From NCBI GenBank assembly GCA_020055645.1, contig CM034546.1:65410001-65474000 (forward strand): a stretch of DNA of 64,000 nucleotides, given 5' to 3'. The position numbers and the translations under genes are program-made. Under the pieces are notes generated by a model, which was given only the letters and a program-made list of their open reading frames with translations, did not search any database and had not been told where the DNA came from. The stretch's first letter is position 1. Each line of letters starts with the position of its first letter. The stretch is from Tomocerus qinae. Taxonomy: Eukaryota > Arthropoda > Collembola > Entomobryomorpha > Tomoceridae. This document shows, one piece after another, positions 50,171 to 60,548 of the stretch.

Positions 50171-51772
50171 CTATATAATATATATTTTTCTATATATTGA
50201 TGTCTAATAACTTTTAGAATTTAATATGAAATCGTAAAATAAATGGACATCTAATTTTATGAGGTCTTACTGACAATATTTATCATAGTTCTGACGTTTT
50301 ATAATAATACAGACAGTTATTTATGCCTAGTATTGTTGCTAGTAAAGGTTACGTATTTTAGTTAAAAGAAATCTAAAGCTAGAAACAGTTATGTTGTAAT
50401 AACTTAATTTTTCTTAGTGTCTCATTTAGCCCCTACATTCATCAGTTTTTAGCTCGACCCTGATGAGCTTATTGAACCGCAGTCGCAGTCTGTCTGTACT
50501 ATCAAAATCAACAGAAAATCAAAATTTGTTGTTATTGATCATCAAAAGCGCGAAAAACTGTAAGTTTATACTTATATTTTATATTTATATTTTATACTGT
50601 CTCGCTAACAAACTCGATCCAAAATCTAACGGATTTCATTACATGATTGCACATAATTCACTGAAAGGAAACACGAATCAATAGTCATAACTTTTGTAGA
50701 ATACTAATACAGGTAACAGCATACATAATTATAAATGCACGTTATATGGGAACAACAATGGTAATGAACAGTTGAATCTAGATATCATGCATTAATTTGT
50801 TTCCACAGTATTTAGGTAACCAGAAATTAATAAAATGATAGACAATGGCAGCCAAATAGGTATTATTATAATACTATAAGTATAGTTATATTAGAAATGA
50901 CCGTGGAATAATGTATCATACCAAAAATAATTTACTATTAAAATTGACGGTTTTCTAGGATTGAATTGCTAATGAATATACAAAAAAAGAAAAAAATATT
51001 TAGTATCACAACTACTGAATTAACACTTGGACACTGTGTTAGAATATAAGTTAGAATTGCTACTTCTTACTACAAGTAAATATCTATTACATTCTACTTT
51101 ATGGTTCATCAAAACAAACTACAAAATCAGAAATCATTTTAAGAGGCTTTCAATCAAATAACTATCAATACGTAATTAATTTTATTTTACTAAGAAATAG
51201 CATGTCGTGTCGTGATGTTCACCTAAATTTTGAGCTCAATAACTTTAATATTCTAAAGGCTAAAAAATTAACCACCATCAGCTCAAATGCTTATAGAAAG
51301 GATACATAAGGTTCTACCACACTAAAAATGATTTTGCGTGACAGTTGTTATAATCGCTATTCATAGTAATTAAAAATTAACTTTTAATTGATTTATTGTG
51401 GTTTATTCTAGAAAAACATGAGCATCACCCTTTGCTTTATACTGTATTTTCTTATCAATATCACCCAACGAAGGCTAGTAAAAGTATATAACTTAGTAAG
51501 GTATAATAATTTTTGATTCTCCATGGCTAAAAAATCTTATCAAAATCTTTTACTTTCTTGAAATTTGGTAGTTTCGAATTAAATATAAAATAATAGGTGG
51601 GGGACCTTTTCTTGTTGTTCTTGTTTACTAACGCCTAGTTTATAGTCCAGCTTTCATGACGTTATCAAGGGAGGATAATGCAGAAATACATTTATAATTA
51701 AAATGAAACTTGAACTATAAATTAGGCATAACAAGTAATCCTTTTGGGCATAAATAAATTTTTCCCAAAATG
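50171..51772. other. no gene seen
   Basis: A convergent intergenic region between IR-like genes A (plus) and B (minus). The short frame at 50463 matches nothing and has no gene context. Confidence 0.45.
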
Positions 51773-54310
51773 TTATTTTGTCCATTTGGCCAATTTTTGT
51801 CTCTTATTTAGACATTTTTCGATTTTGACCTTAAGTAGATTTAACCATGTACCAACCCTAATCAATTTATTTAAACTAAAATTGAAAGATTTAAAAGTTT
51901 CTACAAAATTTTTATACATTTTTGGTATTGTCACGGTCAATTTTAACAGCACATTATATAGGGCTAATGCCATAGTGTGTGCTACAATTAGTATATTTTT
52001 TGGCCTGAATTTATCTTTAATTTCTACTGCAAACTCACTAATGAAAACGAGTCCACCTACCAGAAGTATAAAAAACACAACCACTATATTAGAATTCGAG
52101 AATTTCAACGGGCGCACATTTTGTGTACCTAGACAATGGCGACAATGTCTGAAGTCTCCTTCCTCAAGTCTTTGAAAATACCTATCCCAATAGTGATAGA
52201 CCCCAGACTGGTCTATGTAGAGTAATCTGCTTGTGAAGTACGATTTTAATAATTTAAAATTTCCGTAAGTGGTCAAGGACATTCCTGTTGTTTTTTGAAA
52301 ATCTTCAACTTTTCCGTAATACAAAGTTTTTCTTGGATGCGGTCCAGTGTAAAAATTCCAATGAGAATCATTAATAAACCAATGAAGATGTCTCTGTTTG
52401 TCAATATAAATAGAATTGTTACACTCGGAAATGAATTCCTGGGGAGTGACGACAGGAAATCGAGGATTTAGTATGTGACGTTTGTGAACTGTTTCATTCA
52501 GATGGTATAATTTCGACAATTGTTTTGTTGCTTTTGTTTTAATCCATCGCCAATGAGCAAAGTGCGTTTCCAAATTTAACAAATTGACAAAGCTTAATAT
52601 TTCTGATACACTCCAATTATATGATGCCAATATAGTCGAGAGTTCGGTATCGTTAGAATATGTTTTATTAATTTTAATTATGGAACTACAATTATTGTAC
52701 AGATCCAATGTAATCGTGTTACATTTCATGAACGACTTTAAATATACGTATTCATATAGGTTTTGCATGCTGAAGGTACCATATAGTGAAATGAAAGGTC
52801 GTAGGACCGGTTGAAACTAGATCACTGTGATTTACTAGATCATAAATCATTTCAATTCGTTAGGTGTTTCACAGATTAAATCTGTAATAACAATTCCCTT
52901 GTATCCATTTGTGAGTACTATGAACATTAAAAGAATTGGTCCAGTTACAAGTTTCAGCCACTGTAATAGTAATTTCTCATACCTTCTGGGTAGTGAATAA
53001 CTGATTTCAATAATGTAAGCATATACAATTAAGGGAAACATCCAATATGGGTCGTTTTTTAAGTACAGCACAACTAATACAAAACAGACAGTAGCAAATG
53101 AAGAGACAAATAATGAAATCCACGTCTCCAGTTCAAAGGGACGAGTAAATGCTCGGAAATTGTGAGTGTCTTGCCCTAAAATGCTGCACGAAATGAAATT
53201 ATAACTCTCCTCTGTTGTAGGAATGAAGAAACCTGGAATTTGTAAATTTCCTTGTGATACATCCATGTTTAAATTTATGAAAGAGCGACTTTGTCTTGAA
53301 TGTCCGAATTTTACAGTAAAATTATGCATTCCGTTTAACAAAACACATCCAATGACTTGTTCAAATGTTACTTGGGATCTTTTGTCTATTCTCACTGGCG
53401 TTTGAGTCACATAAATGGCATTATAAAATTTGTTACCAGAAAACACTTCAAGAAAGAAAGATTCCATATTGATATTTCTTGTTGTCGATAGTGTGACAAT
53501 ATCACTCATTGCTTTCTTTAAAACAGTCCCAGACATATCAGAAACACTAAATCTTACAAGAATGTACGATTTTAGATCTGCAACGGGACATATAAAATAA
53601 ATGGAATCTTTGTTTTCTATTACATGCAAATAGAACCTACGTCCGCCTAAGTCCATCACAAACATAGAAACATACTTTCGTGATAAAAACAGCAAAACAT
53701 GAAGTAAATTTTTGAAAATTCGGTCTGTATTCTTCTTATACTTGAGTTGTTTTTCTTCTAATAAAATATGAATTGATGAATAATCATTAATGTTGTAAAA
53801 ATTGTTTTCTGCACAAAATCTAGTAACAAGTGTATTCCTTTTCGGCAATATTGTCGGTCGAATGAGATTTGTTGGAATGCATTTGGTGAACAGCACTTGG
53901 GCTGGACTTTTATCGTTTAAATTTATTACAATGAAGGACAGGCAATTAAATCGAGAGAAAATGTACGGAGGGTAAAATATTTCCTTTTTCATAGAAAGAC
54001 TGTTTTCTATGCAGTCTTTAGTTCCACACTTCCAAATTGTTTTTGAGTAGTTTGTTTCCAAGATGTCAAATCGTGTCACTGCATGTGGAGTTTTAATCGT
54101 TATGAACTCTTCGAAATATTGAGCAATTAATGCCTGTTGGTGATCCCATTTGTGAAATATTATATTGATGTAACAATCACTGTACAGATTCAACAATTGT
54201 TCCAATTTTTTTGCTTCCCCTTGCGAAATATTCTTAATCAATAAAATTATAAGGTATAAAAGACTATGTTCGAAATACATTTTAACTCTAGAGTTTATTA
54301 TTAAATGCAA
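51773..54310 (-). pseudogene. IR-like receptor B, two frameshifts
   Basis: A single-exon receptor gene; the likely start is the inner Met at 54280, followed by a signal-peptide-like lead. The N-terminal part (54310-52847) covers the extracellular region (CYINIIFHKW motif shared with gene C), a first membrane segment and a channel segment ending LTNGYKGIVITDL. The C-terminal part (52768-51773) covers the ligand-lobe region and the last membrane segment, with DQSGVYHYWDRYF and CRHCL motifs. The two parts are in the same frame, but between them the conserved sequence (IYDL, STG motifs) lies in another frame, so one shift enters and a second leaves. An intron across this gap is less likely because no good donor is seen. 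Probably a recent pseudogene; two sequence errors are an alternative. Confidence 0.75.
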
Positions 54311-55082
54311 AAATATGTATATTTCTATTGATTTCAGGTAGTTTATATTATAATCTTAGGTATTCGGTATTATAGGTGAATGTTATGTTAAAAATCTGAT
54401 TTCAACATTTACAACCTTATAATTTATCTTTAGTCACCAGATGGATTTTGTAATTGTAAGTCTCTAATCTTGGTATCCAATCGGAAACTAAACAGTGTAT
54501 ATATTATATTATAATATATTGTAAGGACTAGTATACAATCCAATCCAATGTATTTACTTGGCTTTCAGTAAAATTGATTCATTTATATTGCATTGGCCAT
54601 TTGTTGATTAACATCTTTTTGCACGCCTTCTTATTGTTCTAATGCTTCTATTCTACCTCTTATCATTCTTAAATATTACATAAAGATTGGAACGACAAAC
54701 AAAATATTTCTATCATTTTCGGCCGCTTTATGTAAAGAGTCTTGAGTTTATACAATGCATAATAATATTAAATACGTTCTCTCATTTTTCCCCTTATTGA
54801 TAAGAAAAGAAGCCATTACATTTTTATTAACAGCCATTTATTTAGTACCAAATACAGTCAGACTTGACATTGATTTAGCACCGTAACAATGATTAAAATA
54901 ATATTATTAGTCTCCCTAAAACTAGCGTTACAAAATATTTTACGGATTGAAGATGTAAAATACACATGAATACAGTTACAATAACAATTATTATTATTCC
55001 ACACTTGATAAGATACCATCTACTAAATATATGTCATAGTTTTAAATATATTTGGTTAATTTAAATACATTGGCGTTTTAAT
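54311..55082. other. no gene seen
   Basis: A spacer between tandem minus-strand IR-like genes B and C, likely holding the promoter of B. No definite element recognised. Confidence 0.4.
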
Positions 55083-55597
55083 TTATTTACATTTTATAAT
55101 TATTTTCAATCTTTTGGACTTGTAGTTGTGAAATGCATTATTTAAAATGTTAATAAATTGTACTGATGCATTACGGAAGGAAACAGCCAAAATTTTTGGA
55201 TTTAGTTTATGTCTATTTTCTACCAAAAATTCAAATACAAAGACTATTGAACCAAATAGAAAAATATAAAATACAATAGCTATATTCGAATTTGAAAACT
55301 TGAGAGGTCTAGGCTCTTCCTTATCTAGGCAATGACGACATTGTCTAAATGTTTCATCTTCAACTCTTTGGAAATATCTTTCCCAATGAAGATAGATTCC
55401 AGACTGATCTATATGAAATAATCTTCTTTTAAAGTAGAATGTTAATAATCTACATTTTTTAACTTCGAAAGTAAGACCTAGAGACATTTTTAAAAGTTCA
55501 TCTTTTCCAAAGTACAATTTATTTTTTGGATGCACTCCAGTAGGATAATTCCAATTAGAATCATTAATAAACCAATGTAGATATCTCTGTTTGTCAA

Positions 55598-56769
55598 CCC
55601 GACCGAAAATGTGTCACCAGAAACACACAGAGAATTTCGGCAGAAAGATTGCACAAGAAAATTCGGACCGAACTCAGCAGACAAAGTGCAGCAGCAATTT
55701 TCCGGCTCGCAAAACAAAAAAGTTCGCTCTGCTGATTTTTTCACCAGAAAAGTGCCAGCAGAAGCAAAAACATACCATTGACAGGACTCGAACTCCTGTG
55801 TGCTGCTTTTGCTGTTTCTGTTCCTATCTTACTAACCTGTGTTTATACCAATATGCCACTACGCCATTTCTGAAAGAAGTGGACATTTTGGTTGCTTAAA
55901 TGCAGTATACCTGAAGATGCAGACCTTACTTAGGACTTAGAAAACTTAACATGCGTATTATTTCTACGCATTATTACTAAATGTGGCTGCATATTCTAAC
56001 GACTTAACTGTTCTAAATACGTAATTGTTTATTACGTATTATTCATAAATAAGTCAACCTTTTTAAAATGTCAGATGAGGTCAACTTCTAATGATCCCCA
56101 CCCAATCATTTGATAGCTGATTTTATCATTTTTCGTAAGCATGTCAGCATTAAAAGAATGGTGCTACACTGGGATTAGCAGAAATATATTTAAAAGACTG
56201 TTAATAATTGTTTCATTGAAATTTTTCAATTGGGTTTGCATACGGTTGACCTCATTTGTCATTAAAATAGCGCCTGATTAAACCCTCAAAAGAAGACAAG
56301 AATGAACTTTATTATGAAGTAACAAATACTAAAAATACTTAAATACTAAATAGTAGAGGTAAATACTATAGTACTAAATTAATTATTGGCCAGCATTGCA
56401 GATTACTCGTTTTTCAGTGCCAGCGAGAGAAATCACGCATAAAACACCTAAAGATAGTTAACAGAACTATTATTTTTATCATAAGTCCACTGTTCTGCTG
56501 AATCCTGTGAGTTTCTGTTAGTGATTTGTCAGCAGACATTTTCACCGCATGACAGCGGATGTCTGAGCGGGGAAATGTCAGCAGAAGAATTCGATCAGAG
56601 TTTTGAGCGTGAAAATGTCAACTGACATTTTCACGGGAACACTCACAGACGAATTCTGCGGTATTAAGTTGGTAGCTGTTCGGCAGACATAATCTTTGTC
56701 AATAGTTCAACAGAAGTCTGATGAAAGGAATTAACACCAACAGCATTCTGTTGAACATTTTCGGTCGGG
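55598..56769. mobile_element. 1.17-kb TIR DNA transposon inside IR gene C
   Basis: Terminal inverted repeats cccgaccgaaaatgt / acattttcggtcggg. Compared with the uninterrupted site in gene B, at most 2 bp (AA) are duplicated. No transposase frame is seen. Subterminal regions carry repeated words such as gtcagcaga, gcagacattttcac and gaaaatgtcaactgacattttc, as in transposase-binding arrays. A tRNA-like segment lies inside. Superfamily not assigned. Confidence 0.85.
55782..55861 (-). other. tRNA-derived sequence (pol III box-like)
   Basis: On the minus strand a T-arm-like hairpin (caggagttcgagtcctg, 55798-55782) contains a good B box, agttcgagtcc. An A-box-like tagtggcatattggt lies upstream (55861-55847). 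The spacing is about 23 nt longer than in an intron-less tRNA and no acceptor stem pairs convincingly. It is a tRNA pseudogene or SINE head rather than a working tRNA gene. Confidence 0.5.
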
Positions 56770-58800
56770 AATATAAATAGAATAGTTACACTGCGAAATA
56801 TAATTCTGAGGAGTTACGATGGGATATCGGGGATTAATTATATGCCTTTTATGGAGTGTTTTATTTAATCGAGACAATTTCGAAAACCGCTTTGTCGTAT
56901 TTAGTTTTATTCCTGGTAAGAATGAATTTTCGATTTGTTTTTCTACAGCGGCAACAAATTTTAAAGAGCTGCTACCTGCAGAGTCTAAAGTCATATTGAA
57001 TGCTTTGAAAATTGTAAATATATCGGTTCTGTCAAAGGATAAAGATTTATTTGCCTTGATATTTTTATTTTTTAACTTGCACGCCAAGTATGGAGAGAAA
57101 TCTTGAGAGAATAAGCTTGCATTTTTGTTTAGCTTCAGTTTATTTAAACATCCTAAATCTAAAAGGAAATCATAAACTTTATCTGCAAATAAAAAACCAT
57201 TATTGGCATGGAATTCTGTTAGTCCAGTGGAAATAAGATAATCATGATCAATTAGATCATAAATTGATTCAATTCTTTGTACCGGCGGCTCGTTAATTAG
57301 ATCAGTAATGACAATTCCTTTATAGCCATTTGTCAACACAATGAGCATTAACAAAAGTGGGGCAAGCACCAATTTCAACCAAATTAACTTGACATACCTT
57401 CTAGGCAAAGAATAGCTGACTTCGATAGTGTAAGCGTAAACAATTAAAGGAAAAACTGGATAAGGGTCATTCTTTAAGTAAAGCACGACCAAAACAAAGC
57501 TAATAATAAGAGATAAGACAATCAAAATTGAAATCCACGTTCCCAAATCAAATGAACGAGTAAATTCTCGGAAGTTGTGCGTGTTTTGTCCCAAAATACT
57601 GCAGGAAATGAAATTGTAACTTTCTTCTGATGTTGGAATATAAAATTTAGGATCTTCGGGACTTTTAATACGTATAAGAGCCTCTAAAGACTTGTCCAGT
57701 GTTAAAATCATACTAATCAAAGGATATTTTCTATAATCATTGATTTCGAAGACGATAGTATGGTTGGTTATACCTTCCAAAAATAAAGATCCCATGGTCT
57801 GTTCCATTGTTACAATTCTTTCTTTATGGCGTGTTTTTCCTGGCGGTGACGGATGAAAAAGGTTGGTCTCAAAAAATTTGCCAGGTGTAACTTTCAGTAT
57901 AAAAAACTTTGAAGTGCCAATCGCATTGATTATGGAATTCGTTGCAAAACTTCTTAATTTTTCTCTTGTTTTGGTAATAGACGTATTTAATTTTTTAATA
58001 ATACAATAAAATTTTCCCTCGAAATAAGGGACGGGGTAAATAAAATAAATAAGGTCATCGTCTTCTATTGCATGTAAATAGACTTCTTTATAGCTGAAGT
58101 CCATCGCGGTATGCAAAAATAGATATGAAGGTGCAGACAAATCCAAAATGTATTGCAAGTTAGTTAGAAATTGATTCAATTCCATTTTCGATTCGAGATA
58201 TCTAACGCTTACTAAAAAATGGACGGATGAATATTCTTCAAAGTTATAGAGTCCCATTTCACGGAGAAAATTATATCCCTCGTCCTGTTTATGAAATGAT
58301 GGCGAAATCAAATTTATGGATATGTAATTGGTGAAGAGCACTTGAACAATATTTTTAGCATCCAAATTTAAGATAATATGTGAGATACAGTTGAAACGGG
58401 AGAAAAAATTTGGCGGAGAGAATATTTCCTTTTTCATAGAAAAACGTTTACTTGCACATTTTGTAGTTTTGCAGTTAGTAATAATTTGTGTATAATTTTC
58501 TTCCAGAATATCAAATCTTGTTACAGCATATGGAATCGGAGTACTTGTGAGCTCATGCAAATATTTTGCGATATTATTTTCTTGTTTGGAGTTCCATTTA
58601 TGAAAAATTATGTTAATATAACAATGCCTTTCAATATTGAGCAAGTATTTTAACTTCCTGCTTTTTGGAACTCCAGCAAGTGACAAAAGATTATTTGCAA
58701 TGATGTACAAAAGTATTGATCGAAACAACATTTTACAAATGGAAATATTAAATTCTGATTGAAAATGATAATTCTTATATTGCTGGAAATTGAGCATCAA

Positions 58801-59559
58801 TATTTTTCTACTGCATCTGCATATCCGGAATTCGGATTACTATTGTCAATTTCAATCAAGTTGAATAAAATGGCTACATAGATAATGGGAAAGTCAATAA
58901 GAGTTAAAGTAGAGGACATCTATGACTCACATTATACTAGAGTAGACGAGTTCCTTAAAGTTGAGTCCACAACAGTTATAATATACCACTTTTCTTAGAC
59001 AAGAGAAATTCTAGGTGAAGGCAGAAAAGCCAAATGTAATACAACAGTTTAGTCCAGCAAGCCGAGGTGTAAGGGTCTCCAAAAGTGAAGGGCTCTACCT
59101 TAATACTCTGTATGCATTCACTGTTTGTAATTCATCGTTAAGATAAGTAAATACTGCATAATCAAATAGTAATTTCCCGTTTTATTAACGTGTCGTCCTT
59201 CTGAAGTTTGGTATGCAATAATTGCTGCAAATTACTCTGTGTATTGTGTTTAAGTATAAGTTATCTACATCCGGCTCTGGGCTAAACGGGTTGAGGGTAA
59301 CTGTACCACATTCGGTATTCAGTTTCTGGCCCTCTTATTTTGGTGTAGATTTATCTACACAATTACGGTTTTCTGGCTACCATAATAAAGCCATGAACCT
59401 TGTCAATGTGCTACTATTACAATAGTAATAATATTTATTACATATTATTACCTAAAAAGTGCTACTAGTTATTTGTTATTATTATTTTTGTGATTGGACT
59501 ATTCTTGGACTAACTAGTTAAATACGTGCTAAACAAATAAATATTTAAGGGACTCTTCT
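58801..59559. other. no gene seen; possible LINE 5' UTR
   Basis: Between IR-like gene C and the first LINE frame. The right part may be LINE 5' UTR, but the boundary cannot be seen. Confidence 0.4.
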
Positions 59560-59637
59560 GTGTTGAACTCTGTGAGTAGTTTTACTATTATTACTACATC
59601 TATCACTATACATTCTGAGCTCTGTGTCTACTCAAAA

Positions 59638-60501
59638 ATGGATGAAGATTGCTTGTCAAAATGTACCCTATGCTTGGATGATGTTAATGGAGGAGTACGC
59701 TGTGGATTTTGCAATAATATATATCATCACAGCTGCGCACCAGGTTTTGTCAAAAATTTCTCTAACTATTTTTGGGTATGTGACGAATGTAAATTAGCAA
59801 ATATTTCCATATCTTCTCTTCATTCTCGTTTACTCTCTCTAGAAAATAAATTTAAAAATCTAGATAAAAATGATTCTGAGGATGTTTCTGAACAACTTGA
59901 TATTATGACTAACGATATTAGTACAAATTCGAAAAAAATTTTGAAACTAGAACAAAAACATGAGACTGAATCACGTAAGTATAACACGATAGTTAGAGGG
60001 CTAGACTTGTCATCCACAATAAGAGAGTACATACCTGCACATGAAATAGCTGACATTTTACACGTACTTAATTGTAATATAGGGTGTGTAAAGGATATAC
60101 TTGTGCTTACACATAATAAAAACAGTGTAATTAAGCTTACATTTACAAGCTTAACGGAACGCAGAAAGGTCCTTTTATCATCATACAAACTCAAAGGTCA
60201 TTCTAAGTACGGTCATATTTATATCAACCCAGACCTTTCTAAACAACAAATAATTGATAACAAGGTCCAGAGGAATGGTAAAATTAGACATAGCAACAAA
60301 TCTGTTAATTATAGTAAAAATAACATAACTACTGACACAAATTATGAATCTGTACCTTCCACTTCTAAAGTTAACTATGAAAATACCACTCAAATAGACA
60401 TTGTAAACTCACCAATAGTTGCTGTTAACGATAAGAACATCACCATGCGTAAGAAGTCTAACCTTTTTCAACAAAGTCAAACTCCACAGACTTATCCATA
60501 G
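59638..60501 (+). CDS. LINE ORF1 with PHD-like zinc finger
   Basis: The start at ATG 59638 gives 287 aa; the frame is open upstream to 59560. Residues about 7-50 form a C4HC3 PHD-like finger (CTLCLDD, CGFCNN, HHSC, WVCDEC). A coiled-coil stretch (SLHSRLLSLENKF) and a region resembling LINE ORF1 RNA-recognition folds follow. A basic, Ser/Asn-rich tail ends it. ORF1 proteins bind element RNA and form the RNP. ORF2 follows in the -1 frame. Confidence 0.85.
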   Translation: MDEDCLSKCTLCLDDVNGGVRCGFCNNIYHHSCAPGFVKNFSNYFWVCDECKLANISISSLHSRLLSLENKFKNLDKNDSEDVSEQLDIMTNDISTNSKKILKLEQKHETESRKYNTIVRGLDLSSTIREYIPAHEIADILHVLNCNIGCVKDILVLTHNKNSVIKLTFTSLTERRKVLLSSYKLKGHSKYGHIYINPDLSKQQIIDNKVQRNGKIRHSNKSVNYSKNNITTDTNYESVPSTSKVNYENTTQIDIVNSPIVAVNDKNITMRKKSNLFQQSQTPQTYP

Positions 60502-60548
60502 CACACATAAATGTTCGAGCACTACAAAATAAAATATTCCTTGTCTCA

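Larger units (their letters stand above)
55083..58800 (-). pseudogene. IR-like receptor C, interrupted by TIR transposon
   Basis: The coding frame runs on the minus strand from 58800 (more likely from the inner Met at 58731, before a hydrophobic signal-like lead) to about 56770. It resumes from about 55597 to the stop at 55083. Gene B has uninterrupted sequence at this point (SIYIDKQRHLHWF), which locates the 1.17-kb insertion exactly. The product would have the extracellular CYINIIFHKW region, a membrane segment with VVLYLKNDPYP, the LTNGYKGIVITDL channel segment, a lobe with HKRHIINPRYPIVTPQ, and a C-terminal membrane segment after the CRHCL motif. Both sides are otherwise open, so inactivation is recent. 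Family role: chemosensory ligand-gated channel. Confidence 0.82.

Noticed and set aside
50463-50684. 73-codon plus-strand frame downstream of IR-like gene A
   Set aside because: No family match and no supporting signals; it lies in AT-rich spacer.
55782-55861. Functional tRNA gene
   Set aside because: The T-arm and B box are good, but the acceptor stem does not pair and the A-to-B spacing is too long without a clear intron.
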